A stretch of DNA of 36,818 nt from Thermoguttaceae bacterium (GCA_017937685.1 JAGBDD010000001.1:1-36818), one strand, 5' to 3'. Shown: positions 17,201 to 23,003, counted from the first letter of the stretch. Numbers and translations are program-made. Notes: a model not told the origin generated them from the letters alone.

Positions 17201-18692
17201 AAACCGCTCCGGCGTCGGCGGCGATATTAATAATACGGCTCGCCCCCTTCGCGTCCAACACGAGCCCCGCTTCCGGCGCGACGAGCGCAAGTCTTTTGGT
17301 TAACGCCAGTTCCGTTCCGTTAAGCTCGATCGTCGCCCGTTCCGTGAAGACGGTCGAATCAAACGCGACGGTCGCGCCGACTTCCGCCGACTCGAGCGCT
17401 TCGCGGAACGAAAGAACGCCGTCGTTCGCGTCGACGACGTCGAGCGCCGTCGTTACCACCGTTAACGACGTTTCCGTCCAGTTGGAGTATTCAAACTCGC
17501 CGACGGCGCGCGCTCGATACTTAACGCCCGCCGCCGCGTCGCTTACGTCAAACGTCGTCGCGTTCGCCTCCGCGATTCCCAACGTTGTCCAAGTCGTTCC
17601 GTCGAGCGAACTTTCGACGACGTACCCCGTTTCGCCGTCGACGTCGTCCCAGGTCAGAACCGCCGTTTTCTTCGCCGTGTTCAACGCGTCGACCCGCAAA
17701 TGCGTCGGAGTGTCCGGCGCCGTCGCCGCCGTTTCGACGGTCAACGAGTACTGCGTCGCGCCGCCGTGATACGGGTAAACGCGGACGTAGTACGTTCCCG
17801 CCGCGCGATTTTTCAGCGAAATACTTTTCTCGCCGATTTGACTGGTCGCGTCCGTAAGACGCGTTCCCTCGGCGTTGTAAAGCCCGAAATTTAAGTAATG
17901 TTTGCTGTAATCGTGTTCGTAAGAGAGGGTCAAACGGTCGTCCGCCGCGCCGACGGAAGGGATTTCAAACGAGAACCAGTCTTCGCCGTACTCGCCGCCC
18001 GCCGTTTGCGTTAAATTTTGGACGCAACCGGTCAAATCGCCGAGCGCGACCGCCGTCTCGCGCGTTCCGTTCGTCTCGATTTCGCCGACGGCAAACGCCG
18101 CGTTCGCCCAAATCGAGGTCAAAGCGCCGTTCGTCGCTCGCGCGCGGCAACGGACGACGGCGGCGTCGGGCAGATTCGTCAACGCGATCTCGTTCGCGTC
18201 GCCGGAGACGGAACCGACCGGGCTCCACGTCGCGCCCGCGTCAAGCGACAATTCGACTTCGCACTCGGTCGCGTCGGCGACGGCGTCCCAACGGAGCGTC
18301 GCGGTTTTCGTTTCCGCGTTGAAATTTTCGAGTTGCAATCCGCTCGGAACGCCGGGCAATTTCGCGCTCTCCGCGTCGGCGACGGCGAGGGACTCCGCGA
18401 CCGCCGTCGTCGTTCCGGTTCCAAAGCCAATAACCGCAAAGGTCGCGACGCCCGACTCTTGCGCGTCGGCAAAGGCCGGAATTTCGAGCGCGCTTTCGTT
18501 ATGCGTCGCCCATTCGCTTTGTTCGACCGCCGCGTCCGCCAACACGGCCAGCAACGCGCGTTCTTCCAAACATTCGAGCCGAGCCAAACGAGTCTTTTCG
18601 CCTTGCGGAACTTTGGAAACGCCGGCTTCGACGCCGAAGAACTTCCAAATCGCGCGCCGCTTTGCGACGCTCTTACAATCTCGACCGCTCAT
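5256..18692 (-). CDS. Giant RHS / beta-helix cell-surface protein (4,478 aa)
   Basis: Start ATG at 18692 has a consensus AAGGAGG seven bases upstream. Approximate domain order: planctomycete N-terminal signature LECLEERALLA (33-50); FnIII (110-204); PPC-like beta domain (210-324); FnIII (326-409); CSLREA-like segment and a GGAIY-type right-handed beta-helix (412-1030); a second CSLREA-like/beta-helix block (1044-1484); two WxxGxVYxV modules (1567-1747); a third beta-helix (1764-1984); CARDB (2000-2117); a carboxypeptidase-regulatory-like fold (2490-2560); DUF6531 (2814-2880); about two dozen YD/RHS repeats (2884-3570); the RHS core motif RWYDAATGRFVSEDPLGY (3580-3630); a short hydrophobic tip; then about 680 more residues with a PKD-like domain (4197-4287) and an acidic Ala-rich tail. 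RHS shells usually enclose a C-terminal toxin, so the long tail after the core is unusual. Likely an exported adhesin or contact protein. Recently duplicated repeats indicate length variation. Confidence 0.9.
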   Translation of the reverse strand: MSGRDCKSVAKRRAIWKFFGVEAGVSKVPQGEKTRLARLECLEERALLAVLADAAVEQSEWATHNESALEIPAFADAQESGVATFAVIGFGTGTTTAVAESLAVADAESAKLPGVPSGLQLENFNAETKTATLRWDAVADATECEVELSLDAGATWSPVGSVSGDANEIALTNLPDAAVVRCRARATNGALTSIWANAAFAVGEIETNGTRETAVALGDLTGCVQNLTQTAGGEYGEDWFSFEIPSVGAADDRLTLSYEHDYSKHYLNFGLYNAEGTRLTDATSQIGEKSISLKNRAAGTYYVRVYPYHGGATQYSLTVETAATAPDTPTHLRVDALNTAKKTAVLTWDDVDGETGYVVESSLDGTTWTTLGIAEANATTFDVSDAAAGVKYRARAVGEFEYSNWTETSLTVVTTALDVVDANDGVLSFREALESAEVGATVAFDSTVFTERATIELNGTELALTKRLALVAPEAGLVLDAKGASRIINIAADAGAVFVDGFTFVGGLATGSASYSGGGAIYVASNASLTVVDSSFKNNEAAGSSSYSGGGAIYVAKNASLTVDNSDFTGNKAAASASYSGGGAIYVASNASLTVADSGFENNEVSGSASNSRGGAICAGATSVISGSEFKANTARYGGAIYLAASSSGVYDSRFFENVAEYDGGAIYATGTDNEIRGSEFKANTARDGGAIRFYGEGNLFCDGLEVKNNVASNNGGGIAAGGKLTLVNSEINDNVARYNGGGLNYGASLNMADVLMLTNVNVVGNQSLRGGGIAFDGNTVSATMTDFRIANNKAFSDNKKVSASGGGIYHRGGKLVLANGEIVGNIVVIGENGVEDASTSASGGGIYAEIGAAQNLTFGTLLNVLIANNEAKTDGGGVYLAANSYAVKYAFYNATVAGNVAGGQGGGVANNSQKFELYNSIIAKNVSTSGAAPDVFHDGGETKICVSLIGDASGLFGADGVYASGYALLGDAANPLDPGFVDAANGDFSLTAASPAVDAGLAYWEVPETDLDGAPRKQGNRIDLGAYEFAQADFVGEAETASTVVTTAFDVVDPYDGLISLREAIQYAESGATITFDTTIFAKKTTIELAGAELIIDKSLTFVAPEVGLALDAKKLSRIATVNSEASVSFDGFEFVNGRIVNGATVGAIRGGAIYASSNADLTIMNSSFANNEASAGGAIYAVSTADLTIMNSSFANNEAREGSGGAVYAYNSSSSSKGALLTIADSTFTNNQASSGGAIYAEWSGTLTVTDSTFTNNQASSGGAIYNRRGAFLLTDFTIAGNKASGSTTAYGGAIRNNGTLTLVNGEIVDNVAEATSSTATVAAYGGAIYNAGTATATNVTFANNEARAENPKNAQKATAYGGGIYNYSGTATLQNAIVVENDAVNGADVYVESGSVNAYFTLSSYAFTTSENNYLYDASAPLFDANSDDYRLAPFSQAVDKGNAQLALDAGLTEDGLDLAGKSRFIGETIDLGAYESEVVDNVSQSGVFRGVVELSWKQTLDKAVALRLTWISGAKSSVLGLFGVSGEFAWDTTSFDDGAGRLIVEYFDENNAVLKSATIAATIINDENVVVKRGTIDENETWEAGKVYLVVGRLDVASGATLTLGEGAVVKFWRGATIYAQEGAGVAVGDAATLTRAEDDAVGGDTNKDGENSVAKYGASYFKGQGNFQVSSTATVKYVTTTTSGTLKNSETWLGGQVYRVTGDLTVPSGVTLTILPGAILKFDAGKSLIVEKGGTLIAEGTSAAPIVFTSIKDDAVGGDTNADNGRYKPQPGDWKQIRCNGNARLNCVEIRYCSNSNNQGGLFVTGGNVIFKNSRIAYTEYDAVRVNGGTFWAENSIFEESSIALRPNSGTSTIVNCVVANSTTGLRGGAAQLYNTIFYNVSLEFFDVSFGRPNVVKNCFFWNPKGAGPQTFYAVGSNGNIWANPLFRDAANGDYRLSAGSPCVDAADGTLAPETDADGTPRVTDDYSGKTGTPDANGVYVDVGAYEFADGAASSLDLEPVDLKAPTSAAIGETVTLEWTTRNNGSVAATGAWRDEIYLVSASWREILVATILRSAAIGAGDLQTSYAQVTIPKSVKAGEWTFAVRVNPNRDVFEGDATANNVRTANVKTTISVPYLVASDTFASTTELEYYKLYVPANTTYYVKYSTASQVVLYLGEGAFPNENKNDAISTSRERVGDATLWETVLCIPASNVDRDVYVGVRASDAETLGVLTLEDEAFRVFGFERETVDGARSYGVIREEYGSGGTRITVVGTGFYAGMSATLEATDAGSWAENAVSIAPIVEVVSPTKAILTFAEPFYVRVKNERDYFLTFNSEQTLLLKVLMQSNGATPTATLELPDAVRSGRVYEGTISYSNLTGDMLAPIFVLSANDGTQLSLTEDFSDATNTLQVLGLGNGVLETLAYGDSGKITFYFKADANVNISLNSLYYGSDKPLDDTTYFATWREYHEALVAAASHLNARGKTNYSAQEAFALAVQTKLGEPASAISGYLEDSRDAEPIAGATLFARWIAEDGATRVRYFETDENGWFSLDYLPMNTTFTLGTVDADALSQTTVTLGDSDVNGLRLTALSKDKTQTRAVAVGADLLAYVVCDKASLTNNRTAQATLIVQNTSDKPVDAALLTLTASNDRGERNAMLTLDAAQAQVPYFSTFMPDGFASSISLLTSGASNGVLGPGETLEIPVYWSGWVKPWDSASFEFELSLVEKTETTALDAAEMEKSLRESFTTSRGAAWADDEWALVWASASETFGSCWSDYVSALVDASATASANGREANDVDKLTQTIFARALDAFSPFAIPASSVDAAGGSDASSLTFQRVYLGNLSGRFLDSPLGRGWRHNWDYSLRSNDDGTVYVDTPSGATRAFQPSRRGAAGTILTSTGTDDQGVLLRASDGTFELTELGGTKALFDADGRLTRIVDANGNAVELKYDAKGLLTQVADGWGNSLTLAYQNGRLASVADSNGDKTTYEYNGAYLTKATGPTGRAVSYRYGDSGGALNALSEIEFADGTTRRFEYDATGRRVGVVNSDGSASRIEWIDATSYKLFDGDVYQGTVWLNDDGAPTKSVDALNRTTVYVYDEDGRILETTDAQGNTTRYEYDGAGNAILSVDANGSTLGFEYDAKSFLTKLTVGNGNSSVFEYDAAGNQTLWERVDGTSSSWIYADNGTLTQSTDRAGATVSYEYAENGDMTSLQYSTEENAISYEYDERGNAVRIVDANGAVTTLAYDAHDRLTKVVYATGRFLEYEYDALGRQISVSDGGDYYVGYAYDAQGRLSQVLDANGAAITVYAYDAQGRLSREEASNGVYTVYAYDALSRLTSKATFTVDGDAISSFAYTYDALDLVQTLTTLDGVWTYAYDATGQITASTFKAAAGSSLANRSYEFAYDAAGNRVWSKIDGVEQTYVYDNMNRLLSDGVYEYAYDANGNMMSKTSATEAFSYVWNQRGEMLSCVASTGERWDYEYDVFGALIAVTRTDAAGNVERTEYLVDPNASLSSVVSSFDGDGNLVAKYIYGLALVGQTDGAGTTAIYASDALGSTAALTGPNGETLNRYAYDQHGAVLAATETVDTPFQFVGTQGIMTGVSSELVQMRARWYDAATGRFVSEDPLGYNAGDANLYRYCGNAVTTAIDPSGNEEVKEVAQGWGGKTKDWAKKQAVAFPIKAATKKVVQDAIVGLAGERKEGTPKQKLGAKLAGWTCGVGATLALTPTLTAVGMPWVIPTISGAANGICEELIYRNWGPIADFGEAIGDWWKNYEWEIPKEPTVEEEEGEHYYDDMPESDHDMMRPLDDAQTQMPQSCDPNETRGPVGFDCVTVDANEGVEGADPFLVITTPNWTNADPNVEHGFRIYFENKSPATAAAQEVFITSTLPSGYDLSSFELREVAIGNQVFDAPVGCVDGVWTVKQKSTGEEIQISVEYDPATGDVKWYLRSYVASTPDHFPTDPYAGFLPPNDKSLGNGEGYVSFVVKYEDGLTTGTKPETNATIVFDANESITTNWWHNTVDADAPTAEIADILYDEETRTVAVEWRGVDVGSGVACYDAYYSVDGGETYSLWLERTTETSATILASAERYVFKIVAYDNVGHSSAGVDATFEIIGADVTRLGATEYVVEQNGALCLAATGETPEGWTYYWDLSGSEVEVSSNFIERGAEFWTSVEELGFGVGERTIRMRPRDANGIFGPTVAATLRVVATAPTFKVTTSSSADGAILRLNLQATTPDGAPITYWRFDWGDGQTSDFAQLSDALTAGHYYAPTAEDAVYEVSLTALDATGAGSDVVYALTSHKVAGSGATSQTTLETVASATVAAEALTVDAESVCGADSTAFDSTDVSFDALNVETKESATVAAESVCVVDSPSFDLTDVRFEALTLDAAAVWTAFETAFDSASRGGYRLSLPDAVSAAERFDAAFAAFEEAASTSVLDGGEFATDCGADVWSEIEAALVGDEAARKSKRRDPFESLDVWADDELESLGAFGF
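14889..15015 (-). repeat. 78-bp near-identical duplication in the beta-helix coding region
   Basis: A tract of about 49 bases (14889-14937) recurs with only trivial change at 14967-15015, exactly 78 bases on (26 codons, one extended beta-helix turn of the GGAIY type). This degree of DNA identity within a divergent repeat protein points to a recent in-frame duplication. Confidence 0.7.
15090..15214 (-). repeat. Second 78-bp duplication in the beta-helix coding region
   Basis: About 45 identical bases at 15090-15135 and 15168-15213, again spaced 78 bases, encode two copies of the turn ADLTIMNSSFANNEA. Independent of the duplication 200 bases away, it shows repeated turn-by-turn expansion. Confidence 0.7.
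16875..17165 (-). repeat. Three 96-bp tandem repeats in the first beta-helix
   Basis: Three in-frame units of 96 bp (32 codons; GGTTAACGACGC marks 16911, 17007 and 17103) encode turns with the pattern SYSGGGAIYVASNASLTV. The units differ at only a few positions, so this block is a young array that could expand or contract by recombination or slippage. Confidence 0.75.
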
Positions 18693-18798
18693 TTTCGCCT
18701 CCTTGGCTAACGGCATAATTATAGAAGAACAAGAGACTTGCAAGACGTTTTCCGAACGTCGCGACGATGGAATCGCTCCGGTCGGAAAGCCGACGATT

Positions 18799-18826
18799 AT
18801 TTTACTTCTCGCTTTCTCCTTGTCAA
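18799..18826 (-). promoter_or_regulatory. sigma70-like promoter of the giant surface-protein gene
   Basis: TTGACA (18821-18826) and TAAAAT (18799-18804) with a 16-base spacer read toward the start at 18692, leaving a leader of about 100 bases. The giant gene can therefore be transcribed independently of the small-gene train upstream. Confidence 0.65.
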
Positions 18827-19000
18827 GCATAAATTCAAGCGCGCGTCTCACTTTTTCAAAATTTGCAAGAAAAAACAAATTGCAAGGCTATATTCTTGCC
18901 GCCTCCCGCCGCTCGGCGTGTTCTAACGCGCGAAACGTCGCCGAAAAGCGTTTAATATTTGCGCTTCCGTTGAAAAGAAACGGTTTGCCGCACGATTGTT

Positions 19001-19221
19001 TCACGCGTTCAAATTTTGAGTCGCCGACGAAACTTCGGAACGCGAACGCTTCACATGAACAAACACGGTTTCGCACGCACTCTCCAGCGATGTAGCGCAC
19101 ACGACGTCGCGCGGCGCTTCGAGAAGCAACTTCGCTTGGTCCCTTGGAATTCCTCGACGTAAAACGCTTTCTTCTCGCCGATTAAAATCGCTTCGCCGGG
19201 TTTTCTTGTCAACGATAACAT
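19001..19221 (-). pseudogene. csrA-like RNA-binding regulator, frameshifted
   Basis: The first 23 codons read as a CsrA N-terminus (MLSLTRKPGEAILIGEKK, then an FYVE strand), preceded by AAAGGA eight bases from the ATG. The frame then runs to an early TGA (19051-19053) with unlike sequence. The neighbouring frame supplies the expected rest: RDQAKLLLEAPRDVVCATSLE, corresponding to the VRLGIEAPKDV core strand and the loop that holds the GGA-RNA site. Spacing matches CsrA exactly if a single base, probably one G of a GGG near 19152, has been lost. CsrA family proteins repress translation by binding GGA motifs. The C-terminus is about 20 residues longer than usual. It is likely a decayed or frameshifted copy, or an assembly error. 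Confidence 0.6.
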
Positions 19222-19233
19222 TCCAGTTTCCTT

Positions 19234-19545
19234 TCAATTCAATTTGAAATGCGATCCCAAATGCAAGTCGGGTTTACCCGGCGCGGCGTCGAATTCTTCC
19301 TCGGTAATCTTGCTGTCCGTTTCAACGTCGACGTCGGTAATATGCCCGCGAACAGCGGCTGTTTCGCTGTTTACGACGATTATTTCTCCGTTTGCGATAA
19401 GGTCGTTAAGAATTTCTTCCGCTCGATATTTCGCGTCCCAATCGTCCGCGTCTCCTTCGACGCTTAGTTTCATATCGAAAGTAAACGTAATATTGACAAA
19501 GGTTTGAAAATATTTTTGTTTATTTGTTTTCTCACGCGTCTTCAT
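19234..19545 (-). CDS. Small acidic protein, unknown function
   Basis: A 103-residue protein starting at the ATG with AAAAGGA nine bases upstream. The middle (FTFDMKLSVEGDADDWDAKYRAEEILNDL, described in two parts) has a beta strand followed by an Ala/Glu-rich helix, like the small 'strand then x-A-x-D-x-x-E-A' proteins further up this train. The C-terminus is polar. Its start overlaps the end of the preceding gene by 14 bases, so translation is probably coupled. It is the last intact gene of the train before the broken csrA copy. Confidence 0.7.
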   Translation of the reverse strand: MKTREKTNKQKYFQTFVNITFTFDMKLSVEGDADDWDAKYRAEEILNDLIANGEIIVVNSETAAVRGHITDVDVETDSKITEEEFDAAPGKPDLHLGSHFKLN

Positions 19546-19795
19546 TATAGTATTCCTTTTCATCAAGGTTGTCGCCGGTTTCGCCGTCCCACATAGAGCC
19601 GACGCAAGCGTCGCCCTCTTCCACGTCGTCGAAGATTTCCGTTGCATATCGTCGTACCAGCTCAACTTTCTCGTGAAACATCCAAGCGAGTTCTTCCGGC
19701 GTTACATTTTCGACGTGGTGCAACCAACAACGAAGTTCCAAATCCCCCAAACAGGAAAGCGTTCGGCGTCGTTCCATATCTTGTCGTTCGCTCAT
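19532..19795 (-). CDS. Small acidic protein, unknown function
   Basis: An 87-residue protein with AAAGG eight bases before ATG. Residues 28-55 (TPEELAWMFHEKVELVRRYA) could form two helices with helix-turn-helix-like spacing, but no family is recognised. The C-terminal 25 residues are almost all acidic or polar. It lies 12 bases after the preceding gene and overlaps the next start, as expected for an operon member. Confidence 0.7.
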   Translation of the reverse strand: MSERQDMERRRTLSCLGDLELRCWLHHVENVTPEELAWMFHEKVELVRRYATEIFDDVEEGDACVGSMWDGETGDNLDEKEYYNEDA

Positions 19796-19807
19796 CGTAA
19801 ACCTTTC

Positions 19808-20200
19808 TTAACAAACGTACTTTAAATATTCTTCTACAATCAAACCGAGCGGTTCAAGGTCTCCGGCGAACCTTCGGTCGGCAATCCTTAAAATCATATC
19901 CGAACGCATATCCTCGTCTTCGTATTCAATCTTGAACTCGCCAAGTCTATCGATGTAAACGATAACGTTCTCTTTCCCAAACCATTCGAGAGCCTTGACG
20001 ATCGATCGGGGAAACTCGTCTATCGCAAACAACGGCGACCAATAACAATTTTGTTCGACTTTAAGACGGTCGACGTCGACGTCGCTTAGGAAATCGATCA
20101 GCTCTCGCCATTCGTCGAAAACCGGACGCGTAAATCGAACGGTTCTCTTTTTTCTTACTTGTTCTGACAAGGCGTCGTACAACAACCTTCTTTTACGCAT
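19808..20200 (-). CDS. Hypothetical protein
   Basis: A 130-residue protein. The ATG at 20200 is preferred over the one at 20218 because AAGGAG lies eight bases upstream of it and it gives only an 8-base overlap with the preceding gene. A basic N-terminus (MRKRRLLYDALSEQ) is followed by an acidic alpha/beta body containing ENVIVYIDRLGEFKIEYEDED. No family is recognised. Confidence 0.7.
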   Translation of the reverse strand: MRKRRLLYDALSEQVRKKRTVRFTRPVFDEWRELIDFLSDVDVDRLKVEQNCYWSPLFAIDEFPRSIVKALEWFGKENVIVYIDRLGEFKIEYEDEDMRSDMILRIADRRFAGDLEPLGLIVEEYLKYVC

Positions 20201-20924
20201 TGGTTTCAACTCCTTCATTCAAATGTTTAAACGCTTCGTCGGCGGCGTCCTGTCCCATAAAATGAGCGTAGACTTTCGGTCCGAGTTTACGCTCGTTCAA
20301 GTATTCGTAATCCCATTCGTTTTCGTTCCGAACTTTCTCCGCCTCTACAAGTTCGTAACGGCGCATACCGTAATCGTAAAAGAGCGCGCCCGTCTTCATG
20401 TCGACGTAAATCCTTAATTCGTCGACGTCTTCGCCGGTAGCGAAAATCGCGTCGACTAAATCGCCGTTGCTCGCCAAGTCGCCTTTCGCCGTGTCGCTAT
20501 GACAGCAAGGGTAATAATCTTTTCTGACGTTGCACCATTCGTACCCGCGCTTGAAATAGATTTCGCCGGACTCGATTTCTTTGAGGATTTCCAGTTCCGT
20601 GTCCGCCGAATCCTCGATCGCGTCTTCGATTCGAATTTCGTCGCCGTCGTAATATTCCTCGAAATATTTGCGGTCGCTTTCGATCTCAAATATCAAAAAA
20701 TACCGTTCGTCGTCCAAACGCGGCGTCGGCTTCCAGTTCTCGTCGGTGTAAACATAAGACTCTTGTTTCCAAGGATGAACTTCGTCAACCATTCCTTCGC
20801 TTTCAAGAAACTTGACGAGCCTTTCGTGCAAACGTTACAGCTTTCGCTTGGCGTCCTCGCGACTCGTCCCTTCGACGCTGACGCCGGCCGACAATTCAAC
20901 TCTAATTTTTCCTTCGTATTCCAT
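20193..20924 (-). CDS. Unknown acidic protein interrupted by an in-frame TAA
   Basis: The frame opens at an ATG (20924) with a GGGGG ribosome binding site and encodes MEYEGKIRVELSAGVSVEG and a helix EDAKRKL, then meets TAA (20835-20837). The same frame continues without a shift as RLHERLVKFLESEGM and runs a further 211 residues to TAA at 20193. The helix on either side of the stop reads as one continuous amphipathic helix, so the stop looks like a recent CAA/AAA/GAA to TAA change. The downstream part could still start at a TTG (20831) two codons after the stop, by reinitiation. The body is acidic (EEYYDGDEIRIEDAIEDS) and has a Cys pair in YYPCCHSD. No family is recognised. Confidence 0.65.
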
Positions 20925-20937
20925 TCGTTACCCCCTT

Positions 20938-21519
20938 TTATTCCGGCAAGTTATGCGCGTCGTATTTTTTAAAGATTTCATTCGCGTCGTTGCCAACCGA
21001 CGCGGACGAAACGATCGCGTTGAAATACCAGTCGCCCGTCCTGTTATATTCGCCGAGAAGTCGACGGACCGTCGTTAAAACTTCTCGTCCGTCTCGACCG
21101 CGCAAGACAAACTGTAAGTCGCCGACGTCGGAGTCGTCGTACCGGCAGTCAACATTGCGACTCATTCCAAACCCGACGCCAGCCTCTAATAGTTCGCCGA
21201 GTCCTTGGTCGTACCAAAACTCTTTAATTTCCGACGCGTTCGCCAGCCAAAAGTATTCGGGTTCTTTATCGTAAGGATCGCCGTCTCGGAAACTATAAGC
21301 GACGAACCCGAACCCGGCGTCGGGAATCTTGTCCAAAAGCGCTTCGAACTCCAATAACTTTTTCTCTTCGATTTCTTTTAACGCGTCGTCGTCGATTTCA
21401 AGTTCGTCGCCGCCGTAAACTTTAAGCGTTGTAAACATCGCCGTCCAAGAGTACAAGTCTTTGCCGTAGCAACCTCTAAGGACTTTGGACTTGTCGTTAA
21501 TCTTTCCTACGAACGCCAT
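20938..21519 (-). CDS. Hypothetical acidic protein
   Basis: A 193-residue protein with AAGGAA ten bases before ATG. The first third contains a helix rich in Glu and Lys (DDALKEIEEKKLLEFEALLD), then an aromatic stretch (GFGFVAYSFRDGD) and an acidic alpha/beta remainder. It is not ArdA-like. Its start overlaps the end of the upstream gene by 13 bases. The function is unknown; the strongly acidic composition matches its neighbours. Confidence 0.75.
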   Translation of the reverse strand: MAFVGKINDKSKVLRGCYGKDLYSWTAMFTTLKVYGGDELEIDDDALKEIEEKKLLEFEALLDKIPDAGFGFVAYSFRDGDPYDKEPEYFWLANASEIKEFWYDQGLGELLEAGVGFGMSRNVDCRYDDSDVGDLQFVLRGRDGREVLTTVRRLLGEYNRTGDWYFNAIVSSASVGNDANEIFKKYDAHNLPE

Positions 21520-21740
21520 TGATCAAGTTCCTTAATCTCTTCGTAATCGATAATTTCCTCTTCTTCCAAATCAAAGCAGTCGTTCACGTCGTAATACTCG
21601 TCGCCGTCAAAATAGGCGTCGCAAATATCGTCGACGTTTTCCACTTCGACCTCGGGATAATACGAAATATAAGTCCGCTTCACCGTAAGTCGATACCGTT
21701 TCCGCTTCGGTTCTTCCGTCTTTTTTTCGTTCTCTTTCAT
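21507..21740 (-). CDS. DpnD/PcfM-like small acidic protein
   Basis: A 77-residue protein. After a charged start, residues 15-45 (YRLTVKRTYISYYPEVEVE, then ENVDDICDAYFDGD) form a strand-turn-strand and an acidic helix, resembling the small DpnD/PcfM-type proteins found on plasmids and other mobile elements. It ends in TAG, and its last codons overlap the next gene. The leader (GAGGAGTAACAATAATG) is almost identical to that of the gene just upstream, so the two arose by tandem duplication. Family resemblance is by pattern only. Confidence 0.65.
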   Translation of the reverse strand: MKENEKKTEEPKRKRYRLTVKRTYISYYPEVEVENVDDICDAYFDGDEYYDVNDCFDLEEEEIIDYEEIKELDQWRS

Positions 21741-21745
21741 TATTG

Positions 21746-21976
21746 TTACTCCTCGTCGACGACGTCCTCTTCAACTTTCAATACGTCGTCGCTTTCAATC
21801 TCGAAATAGTCTTCCGTGCTATAACCTTTTTCCCAACCTTCTTTTTCGAAGCGTTCCCAAGCCTCGTCTTCGTCGCGAGCGTAGACCGTAACGCTTCCAA
21901 GGTAAACGCGCTTGACAACAAACGTAAACAGTTTTTCAGCGTCGCCTTCCGTCTTCTTTTCTTCATTCTCTTTCAT
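21746..21976 (-). CDS. DpnD/PcfM-like small acidic protein, paralogue
   Basis: A 76-residue paralogue of the gene five bases downstream: the same MKENE start, the same KRVYLGSVTVYARDEDEAWE strand-and-helix core, and the same acidic ending (EVVDEE-type tail). The core pattern VxVxAxDExEA is that of small plasmid-borne DpnD/PcfM-like proteins. SD GAGGAG lies nine bases before ATG. Confidence 0.65.
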   Translation of the reverse strand: MKENEEKKTEGDAEKLFTFVVKRVYLGSVTVYARDEDEAWERFEKEGWEKGYSTEDYFEIESDDVLKVEEDVVDEE

Positions 21977-21982
21977 TTGTCG

Positions 21983-22198
21983 TTACTCCTCGTCGTCGAC
22001 GTCCGGCAATTCGATAACGCGGATTTTTGCGTCGCCAACTTCCACCGTTTCTTTGTATCCTCCGGTATATTCCGGATCGAAATGACAGTAGCGGCGAAGT
22101 TGATAACCGGCAATCTCCCTCGCCTCTTCCGCATCCTCCGCTTCGATAACAAACCGAACGGTAACGGGAGTTACCGTTTCAACAATAAAACTTTTCAT
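21983..22198 (-). CDS. DpnD/PcfM-like small protein
   Basis: A 71-residue protein whose first strand and helix (TVRFVIEAEDAEEAREIA) again follow the pattern 'V-A-x-D-x-x-E-A'. ATG at 22198 has AAGGAG nine bases upstream. It is more divergent than the next two genes, has a Cys/His/Tyr-containing middle, and ends in an acidic tail. Spacing of six bases to the next gene supports one operon. Confidence 0.65.
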   Translation of the reverse strand: MKSFIVETVTPVTVRFVIEAEDAEEAREIAGYQLRRYCHFDPEYTGGYKETVEVGDAKIRVIELPDVDDEE

Positions 22199-22210
22199 CA
22201 ACCCGACTCC

Positions 22211-22495
22211 TTAAAAGTTAATCAATTCGGCGCTTCGCAACGCTTCCAAGATATTTTCGACGCAAATTTGCGTAATCAAAACCGTTGCAAGCGCTGCAAT
22301 TAGCGTTATAATAAAGTATCCGAACACCGGAATTAACGGATAGTCCCACCAATCGCACGGAATCCCTCCCATTCCGGGACCGCATCTGAAATAGAACATC
22401 TTAACCGCTTCAATAAAGCAAACCCAAGTTATCGTAAACATTACGAATAGTGCCCCGGCAACGCCGATCAAGTTCCACAAAATAATCGCGTCCAT
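22211..22495 (-). CDS. Small protein with two membrane segments
   Basis: A 94-residue protein starting at the ATG preceded by AAAGGGG. Two hydrophobic helices are evident: residues 5-27 (WNLIGVAGALFVMFTITWV) and about 53-76 (PVFGYFIITLIAALATVLI), separated by a loop with CGPGMGGIPCDWWDYP. It is the only clear membrane protein in the small-gene train. No family is recognised; a holin-like or sensor role would be guesswork. Confidence 0.65.
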   Translation of the reverse strand: MDAIILWNLIGVAGALFVMFTITWVCFIEAVKMFYFRCGPGMGGIPCDWWDYPLIPVFGYFIITLIAALATVLITQICVENILEALRSAELINF

Positions 22496-22610
22496 CGCCT
22501 CAACCCCTTTGTTTCCAATTGTCAAGCGTTCGCCGTCCGACAAATTCACATTCCGGGACAAAGTAGACGCGGTCGAGTTGCAACTCTCCGTCAACGTAAG
22601 TCGAATGAAA

Positions 22611-23003
22611 TCATGACTTAGTAAGTCGCGGCGTCTCGAAGCGACCTTTCTCAAACTCTTCGCGGAAAATCCGAACCGCGTCGTCGAGCGACTTCGCTTC
22701 AAGATCGTACCGTGTTTGAAGCGTCGCGATATACGTCGCTTGGTAACATTCGTATTTCACGCCGTCGAGTCCCGACTTGTCGCAAAGCCCGTCGTCCGGC
22801 AAGGTTACGACAGTTTCCTCGTCGAACTTTCCTCGTCGACGAATCGTCGCGGTCGCCGACCAAAGCTCCGCTACGTCGCGCTTGAACTCGATGTTTCCAT
22901 CCGCCCAAATGTTGAGAGCCGCGGCAAGCGCTATGTCAAAATAAACCGTGTTAATGATTTGACTTTGCGCGACTTCTTCTTCGATAATGATTTCAAAAAC
23001 CAT
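22611..23003 (-). CDS. Hypothetical acidic protein
   Basis: A 130-residue protein with AAAAGGA before the ATG. The C-terminal segment (ATLQTRYDLEAKSLDDAVRI) has the strand-plus-'A-x-s-x-x-D-A' helix pattern of the neighbouring small proteins. After the TGA (22611-22613) the same frame stays open for 36 codons (YVDGELQLDRVYFVPECEF) to a second TGA at 22500-22502, with no start codon of its own. The annotated end may therefore be a nonsense mutation of a longer gene. Confidence 0.65.
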   Translation of the reverse strand: MVFEIIIEEEVAQSQIINTVYFDIALAAALNIWADGNIEFKRDVAELWSATATIRRRGKFDEETVVTLPDDGLCDKSGLDGVKYECYQATYIATLQTRYDLEAKSLDDAVRIFREEFEKGRFETPRLTKS

